This document shows positions 7,401 through 15,417 of a stretch of 44,793 nucleotides of DNA, one piece after another. The notes beneath the pieces are model-generated. The model was given only the letters and a program-made list of their open reading frames with translations. It made no database searches and was not told where the DNA came from. The DNA is from an uncultured Ruminococcus sp. (GTDB lineage: Bacteria; Bacillota; Clostridia; Oscillospirales; Ruminococcaceae). The stretch spans positions 1 through 44,793 of the forward strand of contig UQPZ01000013.1 in assembly GCA_900543145.1 (NCBI GenBank), read 5' to 3'. The position numbers and the translations under genes were made by a program. The first letter of the stretch is position 1. Each line of letters opens with the position of its first letter.

Positions 7401-9068
7401 TTACTGTCCGCCGTTTTCCGCAAGGAATTTTTCCGTATCAAGAGGATAATTTTTCAGATCGGGCAGTTCGTCCAGAGTCAGCACCCTTTCGCTGTTATAT
7501 ATCTTCTTCCACAAGTCGATCGAGGTATATTCGCCTGATAGCTGAGCGTCTTTGATTGTGAATTCGCCGTTCCAGGTTGAGAACCAAGCCCAGCGCGAAC
7601 CGTCGTTGAAGGCTGCGTCAGGATCAAAAAGAGAGCCGTTTTCAGTCATTGCAATGATTTTATTTGTATCGGTCACCGTTTTCATAAGATCGTAGGTATC
7701 CTTCTGGGAAGAACTATCCTGAGGATCGGGATACAGATCGTAGCCTATAATGTCAACATATTCATCACCCGGATAATATGTCGGATCCTGACCGTTCCAT
7801 ACCCAGATAAGATTGTTTATATTATGTACGTTTGTAAGTCTGTCGTACATCAGCTTCCAAAGCTCGATATAAGCGTCTGCCCCTGACGAACCCCACCAGA
7901 ACCACGGATTTTTCCACTTCGGATCTCCGCCGCCCTCATGAAGCGGTCTCCAGAGTATCGGAACATGATTGTCGTCAAGATTCATAAGAATTTCGGCTAT
8001 AGCGTCAATATCTCTTATCAGATAATCATAGCCTTCGGGGTCTGATCCGTTAAGTGCGGCGGCAAGATCAAAGTTGGTATATTCTGAATAGAAGCCTTCA
8101 AACCATGCGCCTCCGTTATAGTTAAGGTAAGGCTCGGGAGCGTTCCAGTGCCAGCACATAGAAACTATGCCGCCCTTGTTTTTCCACCAGTCCATAGCCT
8201 GAAGCGGGACCATATCTCCTCCTCCCGAACCGTTTGCAACCCGGCTCGGAGATGATTCTATAAGGTCTAGACCGAGTATAGCGGGGGTTTTTCCCGTCTT
8301 ATCCTGAATTTCAATAAATTCGCGGCAGTCTGCTCCGAAATTGTTTGAGGAATACTGACCAGAGATCGTATATTTTCCGTAAACATCGGTAAGGAAGTTA
8401 TAAAGACGTCTGGTTTCCTCAGAAGCATTTGGATTGCTGAGCGTATTGCTTACTTCATACTGTGAAAGGTCAAGCTCCTTTGCCGGAGTGATGACGAGCT
8501 TATCTATATAGCAGAGACCGTCGGAGGCCTTGAAGCCTATCTTATGCTTTCCTTTCGGTATAAGTACGTTTGAGGCGGTATTTTCTCCGAACTTTGTTGT
8601 GTTTGTTTTGAATGACGTGAGGGAAGCTCCGTCTACGGTAATAAGATTTGAAACGCCCTCCTTGTCTGCGGCGGCAGTAATACTTATATCATAGCTGCCC
8701 TCTGCTTTAAATTCGATCTCAAATTCAACCGCATCGTTTTTTGAGGAGATCGAAACAAATCCCGAACCGCTGTAATCTCCTGCAAAGTTCTGATCCAGTA
8801 CGGCGGCAGTACCCAACAATTCGCCGTCCTCCGCTTCGGCTTCGTACTTGAAATCAGCCGGGATATCGTTTTTGTTCTGAACGTCAGACAGATCCAGATC
8901 GCCGAGAGTTTCAACTACCGGGGCGGTAGTGATAGTCTTTCTTGTTGTCGTTGTTTCTCCTTCAGAGCCTTCATCTGACGAAGAGCTGCTTTTGCCGCAG
9001 CCTGCCATTGCCGCAGTAAGCGCTATGGCGGTTATAAAAGATATTGCTCTTTTTGAGGTTAAATACAT
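7401..9068 (-). CDS. GH26 beta-mannanase lipoprotein with N-terminal carbohydrate-binding module
   Basis: This is a surface-anchored endo-acting glycoside hydrolase, probably a beta-1,4-mannanase. A lipobox AMAGC puts the lipidated Cys at residue 24, followed by a Ser/Glu/Thr-rich linker. Residues about 70-195 form a beta-sandwich CBM35/CBM6-like module (YEAEAEDGELLG ... CYIDKLVITP). The GH26 catalytic domain runs from about 205 to 540. E378 in WRPLHEGGG is the predicted acid/base and E476 in MTENGS the nucleophile; the GH26 motif CWHWNAPEPY is also present. An AGGAGA site lies upstream of the start. It has its own promoter and two upstream LacI-type operators, which suggests control by the regulator at 27284. 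Other endo-activities such as GH26 xylanase or glucanase cannot be excluded. Confidence 0.93.
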   Translation of the reverse strand: MYLTSKRAISFITAIALTAAMAGCGKSSSSSDEGSEGETTTTRKTITTAPVVETLGDLDLSDVQNKNDIPADFKYEAEAEDGELLGTAAVLDQNFAGDYSGSGFVSISSKNDAVEFEIEFKAEGSYDISITAAADKEGVSNLITVDGASLTSFKTNTTKFGENTASNVLIPKGKHKIGFKASDGLCYIDKLVITPAKELDLSQYEVSNTLSNPNASEETRRLYNFLTDVYGKYTISGQYSSNNFGADCREFIEIQDKTGKTPAILGLDLIESSPSRVANGSGGGDMVPLQAMDWWKNKGGIVSMCWHWNAPEPYLNYNGGAWFEGFYSEYTNFDLAAALNGSDPEGYDYLIRDIDAIAEILMNLDDNHVPILWRPLHEGGGDPKWKNPWFWWGSSGADAYIELWKLMYDRLTNVHNINNLIWVWNGQDPTYYPGDEYVDIIGYDLYPDPQDSSSQKDTYDLMKTVTDTNKIIAMTENGSLFDPDAAFNDGSRWAWFSTWNGEFTIKDAQLSGEYTSIDLWKKIYNSERVLTLDELPDLKNYPLDTEKFLAENGGQ

Positions 9069-9171
9069 ATTCCGTTTTCTCCTTAACTGTTTTTAAGATT
9101 CTGCACTCTGCCTGCCGCCGGACGTTTTCTGATCAAGGCAGGACAGTACATACCTATTGGTGCTGAATTTC

Positions 9172-9200
9172 ATTTTATACTCACTTTAAAATGTTGTCAA
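9172..9200 (-). promoter_or_regulatory. Promoter of the GH26 lipoprotein gene
   Basis: On the minus strand TTGACA (9200-9195), a 17-base spacer and TAAAAT (9177-9172). The 5' leader of about 95 bases ends in an AGGAGA site. Confidence 0.88.
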
Positions 9201-9235
9201 TAGGTTTTTCAGGGTTTTACAATCAGTTCAAAACT

Positions 9236-9270
9236 GGAAACGTTTTCGACTGTAACTCAAACGTTTACGT
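9236..9270. promoter_or_regulatory. Two LacI-family operators, 21 bp apart
   Basis: GGAAACGTTTTCGA (9236-9249) and TCAAACGTTTACGT (9257-9270) are CG-centred palindromes whose centres are 21 bp (two helical turns) apart. They lie upstream of the -35 of the GH26 promoter, at roughly -77 and -98. The same core occurs repeatedly upstream of the lacI gene at 27284. The upstream position is unusual for simple repression and may mean activation or looping. Confidence 0.7.
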
Positions 9271-9275
9271 AAAAA

Positions 9276-10073
9276 TTATCTTCTCAATATCTTTTTATAG
9301 ACCCACCCTGTAAAGCTTGAAGGAAGTATAAATAGTCCAAGCTGTAAGGCGCAGGGAATGACCATATCGGCAAAGGAAGAAAAGCCGGAGCTGTGAATAA
9401 TGCGTCTTACCTTTATAAAACCCTTTGTCTGCTTCCAGCTTCCGCGCTTCTTAAAGTCGCCGCCGTAGGTTCTGTAGCGTACAAGCGTTTCGGGAATGTT
9501 CTGACCGACTGCGCCGTTTTGAAGCATTCTTACAATAAACTCATAGTCCTCGCATAATTTCAAGTCAGAATATCCGCCTGCCTTTACAGCTGCTGCTTTT
9601 TTAAAGGCTATCGTCTGGCGGTTAAAAGGGTTTCTTCGCCTTGCATATTTCAGTATCTGCTCCTGCTTTACGGGCATTTTTTTAATGCTTACCGTTTCGC
9701 CGGTACCGCTGTCAAATTCCTCAACAAAGGTTCCGACTATATCAAGCTCAGGATGCATTGCAAAAAGCATTATCTGCTTTGCGCAGCGGTCGGGCAAGGA
9801 TATATCGTCTGAATCCATTTTAATTATTATCGGGCAGGAACAGGCTTTTATCCCGGCGTTGTTTGCCGTTCCTGCTCCTGCGTTTTCATCTGTCCTGATA
9901 ATTTTTATTGTATCTCTGAATTCGCTTTGGAATGATTTGGCAATAATATTCAGCTCACAGGTCAGCGCTCCGTCGCAGACCAGCACAAGCTCCTCGGGCG
10001 GATATGTCTGCATAAGCATACTTTCAAGGCTTTCGTTGAGGTTAGCGGGCAGCTCCTTGTCGTACACAGTCAT
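9276..10073 (-). CDS. GT2 family glycosyltransferase, start uncertain
   Basis: This is a family 2 (GT-A fold) glycosyltransferase, probably adding a sugar to a cell-surface polymer. Visible features are NAGAGTANNAGI, the DxD-type metal motif KMDSDDIS, and CEDYEFIVRML with its conserved acidic residue. The C-terminal end is hydrophobic and may touch the membrane. The coordinates use ATG 10073, but the frame stays open upstream and encodes RYNLPPYSVLMTVYD, the first beta-strand normal for this family. So the real N-terminus lies further out. The best ribosome binding site (GGGAGGG) precedes an ATG at 10125 that is one base out of frame. There is no terminator between it and the GH26 gene downstream. 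Confidence 0.85.
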   Translation of the reverse strand: MTVYDKELPANLNESLESMLMQTYPPEELVLVCDGALTCELNIIAKSFQSEFRDTIKIIRTDENAGAGTANNAGIKACSCPIIIKMDSDDISLPDRCAKQIMLFAMHPELDIVGTFVEEFDSGTGETVSIKKMPVKQEQILKYARRRNPFNRQTIAFKKAAAVKAGGYSDLKLCEDYEFIVRMLQNGAVGQNIPETLVRYRTYGGDFKKRGSWKQTKGFIKVRRIIHSSGFSSFADMVIPCALQLGLFILPSSFTGWVYKKILRR

Positions 10074-10161
10074 AAGAACACTGTACGGCGGCAGGTTATA
10101 CCTTTTATTACCGGCTCTGATACATATCCCTCCCTTTCTTCAGTATAATTCGCTTATAAAC

Positions 10162-10190
10162 AGTATAACAGACGTTCATAATTTTGTCAA
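10162..10190 (-). promoter_or_regulatory. Promoter of the GT2 gene
   Basis: On the minus strand TTGACA (10190-10185), a 17-base spacer and TATACT (10167-10162). The expected transcript starts about 30 bases before the GGGAGGG site. Confidence 0.85.
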
Positions 10191-10357
10191 TTATTTTTTT
10201 ACAGCATTTTGAGCTTTGAAAAAGTTTAAACTCAATATCTTGTTGTTCAGAAATATGTGGTTGATTTTTTGTCTTTTTATGGAAAATTTTTGAGAATAAA
10301 TATATGGATAGAATATACTGTTTTGTTTGTTAATTTATTGAAAATGAGCTTCAGTAC

Positions 10358-10386
10358 TTGATTATAATACGAAACTATGATATACT
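10358..10386 (+). promoter_or_regulatory. Promoter of the sugar transferase gene
   Basis: TTGATT (10358-10363), a 17-base spacer and TATACT (10381-10386). The 167 bases between this and the divergent GT2 promoter are AT-rich with no gene visible. Confidence 0.75.
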
Positions 10387-10458
10387 GTATATCGACAAAG
10401 ATTTTAAGAAAAAATGAAAGTTGTCGCATTGCTAAAAATGAAAGGAGAGCGAAGCGGA

Positions 10459-11865
10459 ATGAAAAATAAAGAGCAGTTTAAAAGAATATTGATTTTTATT
10501 GCGGGCTTGATCATTGTACTTGCATTTTCAAAAGCGTTCGCTCATGTATGGTACGAATACTATAACAGCAATATGCACGATCCTTACTGGAAAAGAGGAA
10601 ACATACTGCTGATACTTATATACGCTTTTGTATATGTGCTTGTAACGAGAAGCGTCAGCGGCTTCAAGGTATCATATCTTAAAACAGGAGCGCTGTTCGG
10701 CTCTCAGATACTGGGGATACTTGTGACCAACGTTATAACCTACGTTCAGATAAGCCTTATTGGACGAGGACGTCTTGATGTTCTTCCTATGCTCTGTCTT
10801 ACGGCGGCGGAAGCGGTCTTTGCGTTTGTTTGGAGCTTCTTCTTTACGAAGCTTTTTACAAGGATCTATCCTCCGAGGAAAATGATCATAGTATACGGAA
10901 ACGTAAATGCGCGGGAGCTTGTTCAAAAGATGAGCAACCGTCAGGACAAATACTTGATCTGCGAATCTATCAGCTGCGACGAGGATATAGAAATAATAAA
11001 GGAACAGATATTAAAATACGAAGCGGTAATAATTTCTGACGTACCCAGTGAACTTAGAAACAAGCTTTTGAAATTTACGCTTGACAGATCAATAAGAACC
11101 TACATAAATCCCAAGCTTTCGGACATAATTATCAGGGGCGCGGAGGATTTTCATCTTTTCGATACGCCGCTGCTGCTCAGCAGGAATGACGGTCTTACAT
11201 TTGAGCAGGCGTTTGCAAAACGGTTTATGGACCTGTTTTTGGCGGTTATTGCTTTTGCGGTCGCTTCACCGTTTATGCTTATTACGGCTCTTGCCATAAA
11301 GCTGTACGACCGCGGGCCTGTGCTTTATTCTCAGGAAAGGCTTACTTCCGGCGGCAAGGTTTTTAAGGTATATAAGTTCCGCAGTATGATCGTAGACGCC
11401 GAGAAGGACGGAGTGGCAAGGCTTGCCGGACAGAAGGACGACCGAATTACTCCGGTAGGTAAAATAATCAGAAAAATACGTTTTGACGAGCTTCCGCAGA
11501 TACTTAACATTTTAAAGGGAGATATGTCGTTTGTAGGCCCGCGTCCCGAGCGTCCCGAGCTTGCGGCAAAATATCAGGAAACAATGCCTGAATTCCGCTA
11601 CAGGCTTAAAGTAAAAGCAGGACTTACAGGCTACGCTCAGGTAATGGGCAAATATAATACTACGCCGTACGATAAGCTGAAGCTTGATCTGATGTATATT
11701 GAACGTCAGTCGGTACTGCTGGATATAAAAATAATTCTTATGACGATAAAAACCTGTTTTGTTCCGGAGGCTTCCGAGGGCGTTCAAAGCAATGAAATGC
11801 TTGAGACCAAACGTCAGGAGCACCCGAAGAGGGCAAAGGAAGAGCTTGATAAAATACTGAAATAA
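10459..11865 (+). CDS. Polyprenyl-phosphate sugar-1-phosphate transferase (WcaJ/EpsL type)
   Basis: This membrane enzyme probably starts a repeat-unit glycan by moving a sugar-1-phosphate from a nucleotide sugar to undecaprenyl phosphate. The N-terminal half (about 1-135) holds four to five membrane segments followed by a CoA-binding-like region. The C-terminal bacterial sugar transferase domain (about 255-455) has one membrane segment and the signature elements YKFRSM, LDELPQ-like FDELPQILNILKGDMSFVGPRPE, and KAGLTGYAQ. ATG 10459 is chosen because AAAGGAGAG lies about 11 bases upstream; the in-frame ATG at 10414 has no such site. It is divergent from the GT2 gene, and together they suggest surface polysaccharide assembly. 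Confidence 0.93.
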   Translation: MKNKEQFKRILIFIAGLIIVLAFSKAFAHVWYEYYNSNMHDPYWKRGNILLILIYAFVYVLVTRSVSGFKVSYLKTGALFGSQILGILVTNVITYVQISLIGRGRLDVLPMLCLTAAEAVFAFVWSFFFTKLFTRIYPPRKMIIVYGNVNARELVQKMSNRQDKYLICESISCDEDIEIIKEQILKYEAVIISDVPSELRNKLLKFTLDRSIRTYINPKLSDIIIRGAEDFHLFDTPLLLSRNDGLTFEQAFAKRFMDLFLAVIAFAVASPFMLITALAIKLYDRGPVLYSQERLTSGGKVFKVYKFRSMIVDAEKDGVARLAGQKDDRITPVGKIIRKIRFDELPQILNILKGDMSFVGPRPERPELAAKYQETMPEFRYRLKVKAGLTGYAQVMGKYNTTPYDKLKLDLMYIERQSVLLDIKIILMTIKTCFVPEASEGVQSNEMLETKRQEHPKRAKEELDKILK

Positions 11866-11870
11866 ATTGA

Positions 11871-11915
11871 CCGGCAGGCAGAGAATCATACCCTCTGCCT
11901 GCCGGCTTTAATTTT
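11871..11915. terminator. Bidirectional terminator
   Basis: A 13-bp perfect stem (11871-11883 with 11893-11905) is followed on plus by a T-rich tail. It separates the convergent sugar transferase and FTR-like genes. Confidence 0.88.
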
Positions 11916-11955
11916 GTAAATTGCTGCGGTGAAATTACGCTGATGGTTTTAATTG

Positions 11956-12162
11956 TCACTGCTTTGCTTTGTAATACAGCTTGCAATGGCAGTAGCCCTC
12001 AAATTCCGGGTCGGCGATCTGCTCTCTGAATTCTTTGCATATACATTTGGTTTCGTCGTTTTGCTGTAATCTGCAAGGACAGTAACCGCCGGTACGCTTT
12101 AATCCCTCCCGTATCTGCTTTACAATTTCTGAGTCTTTATTTAAGGTAACATTTTTATTCAT
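11956..12162 (-). CDS. Small ferredoxin-thioredoxin reductase catalytic-domain-like protein
   Basis: This 68-residue protein has three Cys-X-Cys pairs: CPC (28-30), CIC (40-42) and CHC (58-60). The order matches the CPC...CPC...CHC layout of the ferredoxin-thioredoxin reductase catalytic subunit, which holds a [4Fe-4S] cluster beside a redox disulfide. Short stand-alone versions occur in clostridia. A role in thiol redox is likely but the partner is unknown. A GGAGCGG site precedes the start. It begins 17 bases after the SGNH gene and is probably co-transcribed with it. Confidence 0.85.
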   Translation of the reverse strand: MNKNVTLNKDSEIVKQIREGLKRTGGYCPCRLQQNDETKCICKEFREQIADPEFEGYCHCKLYYKAKQ

Positions 12163-12179
12163 ATTCCGCTCCTTTAAGT

Positions 12180-13448
12180 TCAGTTGCTTTCAAGCGTCTG
12201 CCTGTAGGTCTTAACAAAAGCGTCAGCAACGATTTTTCCGCCCTCTCCGTTGGGGTGACCTCCGTAAATCGCCGCAGAAGGATCGTCTGGATTGCTGAGA
12301 TACGAGGCAAAGTCGAAAAATTCCGCTCCGTATTCTTTTGCCGTTTTTTCTGCAAGCTTATTATATTCTGTTCTTACCGCTTCAAGTTCTTCATTAAAAT
12401 CCTGCGGCGGCGCGCTGAAAACTATTACTTTGCATTCGGAATCGGTAAGTACGTCCAGCAGAACCCTGAGGTAAGAGTCGATCTCTTCGGCGGTATCTCC
12501 TTTGTCTGCTCCGTATTTGCCGGAAACTATATCGTTTGTGCCGAAGGCTACGATCACTGTATCTGCGGTTTTGGTTCTTGCCAGCCAGTTCCCGCATTCG
12601 GCGGCGTCGCTGGCTCTTGCCCAGCCCAGTCCGCAGTTCCAGAAACCGCAGTCTTTACCAAGCTGCTGAGAGATCCCTGCTGCCCAGAATTCGTATTTCA
12701 TAAATTCAGTCTGACAGCCCTGCGTTATAGAATCTCCGATTGCCGCAATACTGTACTTTACTTCTCTTTCAGCGCCTATCAGCTGCGGCAGCGGTATCCT
12801 GTCGCAGTAAGCAAATTCGCCATCTCCGTATTCGTCAGCTGTCGCTGAGGTAAGATTGGACATATTGGTGCAGGGTATATTCTCTCCTGTCAGCGTCCAC
12901 TCCCATACCAGATAATGTCCCTCCGGCACATTAAATTCAACAGGATCGCTCCAGTAGGCTTCGTCAGGCTTTACCTCTTTGGCTTTGCTACCGCTGAAAG
13001 TTACCTCGGTTTTATTTTTTATCTCGTCTTCCGGATCTGTTCCGCCGTCTGCGATAAATGCGCTTTCTATCTTGTACGCTCCGCCGGACTGACCTGCATA
13101 GGCATTCTTTCCTTTGTCATAGGTTGAATCTACGGTGTTTGAAAAATAGAAACGGTATTCGAGACCGCCGTATTCTTCCACCGGGAAGTATGCTCTGTAG
13201 GTGACCTTATCCGCACTTTTTACCGTAAAGTTATTGCCGGTTGCGACAACAGTATTTGATATGTATCTGTCAAAGTTATCGTCGTTCAGCTCGCAGGCGG
13301 CTTTCTTTTCGGCATACGGATCGTTCTGCTGCTGTGATGATGTTTCAGGACTGCTTGCTGCGCCGCTGTCCTTTTCTGCTTTGCTTCCGCATGAGCTTGC
13401 CGTAATCGTTATCAGTCCGCAAAGCAGGACCGTCAGTATTCTTTTCAA
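12180..13448 (-). CDS. SGNH/GDSL esterase lipoprotein
   Basis: This is a surface lipoprotein esterase, plausibly a carbohydrate O-acetyl esterase. The lipobox TASSC puts the lipidated Cys at residue 20, followed by a Ser/Gln-rich linker. Residues about 55-225 form a beta-rich module and the SGNH hydrolase domain follows. The nucleophile is S240 in GDSITQG; the Gly of WNCGLGW and Asn of GTND complete the oxyanion hole, and H398 sits in GGHPNGEG. The residue three before that His, usually Asp, is Tyr. The two-module plan recalls CE2 and CE17 deacetylases, so a role on acetylated mannan or xylan is an inference. The start is TTG, backed by GGAGG 8 bases upstream and a good promoter. Confidence 0.87.
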   Translation of the reverse strand: MKRILTVLLCGLITITASSCGSKAEKDSGAASSPETSSQQQNDPYAEKKAACELNDDNFDRYISNTVVATGNNFTVKSADKVTYRAYFPVEEYGGLEYRFYFSNTVDSTYDKGKNAYAGQSGGAYKIESAFIADGGTDPEDEIKNKTEVTFSGSKAKEVKPDEAYWSDPVEFNVPEGHYLVWEWTLTGENIPCTNMSNLTSATADEYGDGEFAYCDRIPLPQLIGAEREVKYSIAAIGDSITQGCQTEFMKYEFWAAGISQQLGKDCGFWNCGLGWARASDAAECGNWLARTKTADTVIVAFGTNDIVSGKYGADKGDTAEEIDSYLRVLLDVLTDSECKVIVFSAPPQDFNEELEAVRTEYNKLAEKTAKEYGAEFFDFASYLSNPDDPSAAIYGGHPNGEGGKIVADAFVKTYRQTLESN

Positions 13449-13480
13449 TTTATTAACCTCCGCTTCGATCGTTTTTTAAA

Positions 13481-13509
13481 ATTATACCACTACTTTTTCA
13501 TTCCGTCAA
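13481..13509 (-). promoter_or_regulatory. Promoter of the SGNH esterase operon
   Basis: On the minus strand TTGACG (13509-13504), a 17-base spacer and TATAAT (13486-13481), with the transcription start expected some 25 bases before the TTG start codon. Confidence 0.85.
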
Positions 13510-13594
13510 TCCTGAACGGAACGTATAGGCAGATTGTACATTATTGAAGCAGTTATTTTATGCATTATTCCAAATCCCATGTGCCTTTTTTCTG

Positions 13595-13623
13595 TTTACA
13601 TAATTAATGATCTGTGATATAAT
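13595..13623 (+). promoter_or_regulatory. Promoter of the GH5 gene
   Basis: TTTACA (13595-13600), a 17-base spacer and TATAAT (13618-13623). No AAACGTTT operator is present here. Confidence 0.8.
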
Positions 13624-13707
13624 GTAATTAAATAATAAATTATAAAACGGTTATGCAAGACTATTGTTAAACGGCGGACATTGACATTCAATAAAGGAAG
13701 TGCTTTT

Positions 13708-15333
13708 ATGAGTTTAGTAAAAAAGCTTGCGGCATTTGCTCTTTCGGCGGCTGCGGCAGTTACGGTTTTGAGCTTTGCACAGGCTTCGGAAGGAAACGGA
13801 ACGTACAGTTCTGCGGTAATGACCTGCTCGGCTGCAGATTATGCTCCGGCAAAGGTCACAGTAAAAACCGATTACTCATGTACGACAGACGCCATACGTA
13901 TTAACTGGAATAAGGTAAGCGGAGCGACAGGCTACAGAATATATCGGTATAACGGAAAAAACTGGATAAATATTGCTACTGTTAATAATTCTGATACGGT
14001 CACATACCGTAATTCGGGTTTAAGCTCCGGAACGCTTTATCAGTATAAGGTAAAGGCATACAGAAAGGTAAACGGAACAAATTACTGGGGCAAGGCAAGC
14101 GACGCCAAATACGCCGGTACAAAATCAAAGGCGGTAAAGATAACCTCGACTTCACAGACTGAAAATGCCGTAAGGCTCAACTGGACGAAGCAGACGGGAA
14201 ACGGCTATCAGGTATATCAGTATAAATCGGGAAGCTGGGTAAAAATTGCGACTCTCAGGGATATGAATACTACTACCTACAGGGTAGGAGGTCTTTCAAA
14301 CAATACCGAGTATCAGTTTAAGGTTAGAGCCTACAGAACCGATACAAAGGGTAAGGTAAACGCAGGAACGTGCGGATATGTAAGGCGTATGCTGGGTTCT
14401 TCGCCTCTTGCCAAGAACGGCCCGCTTTCCGTAAGCGGAGCTAATATAGTTAATATGAAAGGTTCAAAGTTCCAGATTAGAGGTATGTCTACCCACGGCA
14501 TTATGTGGGAAAACTTCTCGGATATTCTTACTAAGAACAGCCTGAAGGTACTGCGTGACGACTGGGGAGTAAATACAATAAGAATCGCTATGTATACCGA
14601 AGAATACGGCGGCTATACTACAGGCTCTGCTTTTGCTTCTCAGGCAAAGGCTAAGGTAGATCAGGGAGTCGAAAATGCACGTTCGCTCGGAATGTACGCT
14701 GTTATTGACTGGCACGTTCTCAATGACCGTGATCCTAAGAAGCACCAGGCTGAGGCTGTAAAGTTCTTTACTGAAATGTCCAAAAAGTATAAGGATTACA
14801 ACAATGTTATCTATGAAATATGCAACGAGCCGAACGGCGGAGTTACATGGTCGGGGCAGATAAAGTCTTACTGCGATACGCTTGTAAAAACAATCAGAAA
14901 ATATGATAAGGATGCTATTATAATCTGCGGAACGGGAACATGGTGTCAGGATATAGATAAGGTCGTAGGAAACAGGCTTTCGGATAAGAACTGCGTTTAT
15001 GCACTGCATTTCTACGCTAACACTCATACAGACTGGCTGAGGTCGAGATTTACCGGCTGCTACAATAAGGGCCTTCCGATTCTTGTATCGGAGTTCGGGA
15101 CCTGTGACGCTTCAGGAAACGGCGGCTATAACGCTTCACAGACAAAAACATGGCTAAAGCTTCTGGATTCAAAGAACGTAGGCTATATAAACTGGAGCGC
15201 CTGCGGAAAATCCGAGACCGCTTCAGCCTTTAAAAGCGGAACGAACCTGAAAGCGATCAAAAGCGGAACTTCACAGCTGACTGAGAGCGGAAAGCTTATA
15301 CGCTCGTGGTATCGTTCAAGAGCAGGCAAGTAG
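13708..15333 (+). CDS. Secreted GH5 endoglucanase-like enzyme with two fibronectin type III domains
   Basis: This is an exported enzyme, probably a beta-1,4-endoglucanase of GH5. A signal peptide occupies about residues 1-28 (basic start, Ala/Val-rich core, cleavage near AQA). Two FN3 domains follow at about 46-135 and 138-222. The GH5 barrel runs from about 230 to 530. The acid/base is E374 in ICNEPNG and the nucleophile E462 in LVSEFGT; RIAMYTEEYGG and VIDWHVLNDRDP also fit GH5 subfamily 2. No CBM, dockerin or cell-wall anchor is visible, so it is likely free. ATG 13708 has AAAGGAAG 8 bases upstream, better than the in-frame TTG at 13681. It has its own promoter and terminator. Confidence 0.93.
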   Translation: MSLVKKLAAFALSAAAAVTVLSFAQASEGNGTYSSAVMTCSAADYAPAKVTVKTDYSCTTDAIRINWNKVSGATGYRIYRYNGKNWINIATVNNSDTVTYRNSGLSSGTLYQYKVKAYRKVNGTNYWGKASDAKYAGTKSKAVKITSTSQTENAVRLNWTKQTGNGYQVYQYKSGSWVKIATLRDMNTTTYRVGGLSNNTEYQFKVRAYRTDTKGKVNAGTCGYVRRMLGSSPLAKNGPLSVSGANIVNMKGSKFQIRGMSTHGIMWENFSDILTKNSLKVLRDDWGVNTIRIAMYTEEYGGYTTGSAFASQAKAKVDQGVENARSLGMYAVIDWHVLNDRDPKKHQAEAVKFFTEMSKKYKDYNNVIYEICNEPNGGVTWSGQIKSYCDTLVKTIRKYDKDAIIICGTGTWCQDIDKVVGNRLSDKNCVYALHFYANTHTDWLRSRFTGCYNKGLPILVSEFGTCDASGNGGYNASQTKTWLKLLDSKNVGYINWSACGKSETASAFKSGTNLKAIKSGTSQLTESGKLIRSWYRSRAGK

Positions 15334-15365
15334 AAGCTTCTGATCATCGTAAAATTATAAAAATT

Positions 15366-15406
15366 AAGGACGAACGCAGTTATTAAATACTGTGTCCGTC
15401 CTTTTT
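15366..15406. terminator. Bidirectional terminator between the GH5 and asparaginase genes
   Basis: AAGGACG...ACGCAGTA pairs with TACTGTGT...CGTCCTT, followed by T on plus and, on minus, a T-rich stretch. Confidence 0.85.
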
Positions 15407-15417
15407 GTTCCGTATTT

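Noticed and set aside
13681..13707. TTG 13681 as the start of the GH5 gene
   Set aside because: The ribosome binding site AAAGGAAG lies after it and fits ATG 13708, which also begins a normal signal peptide.
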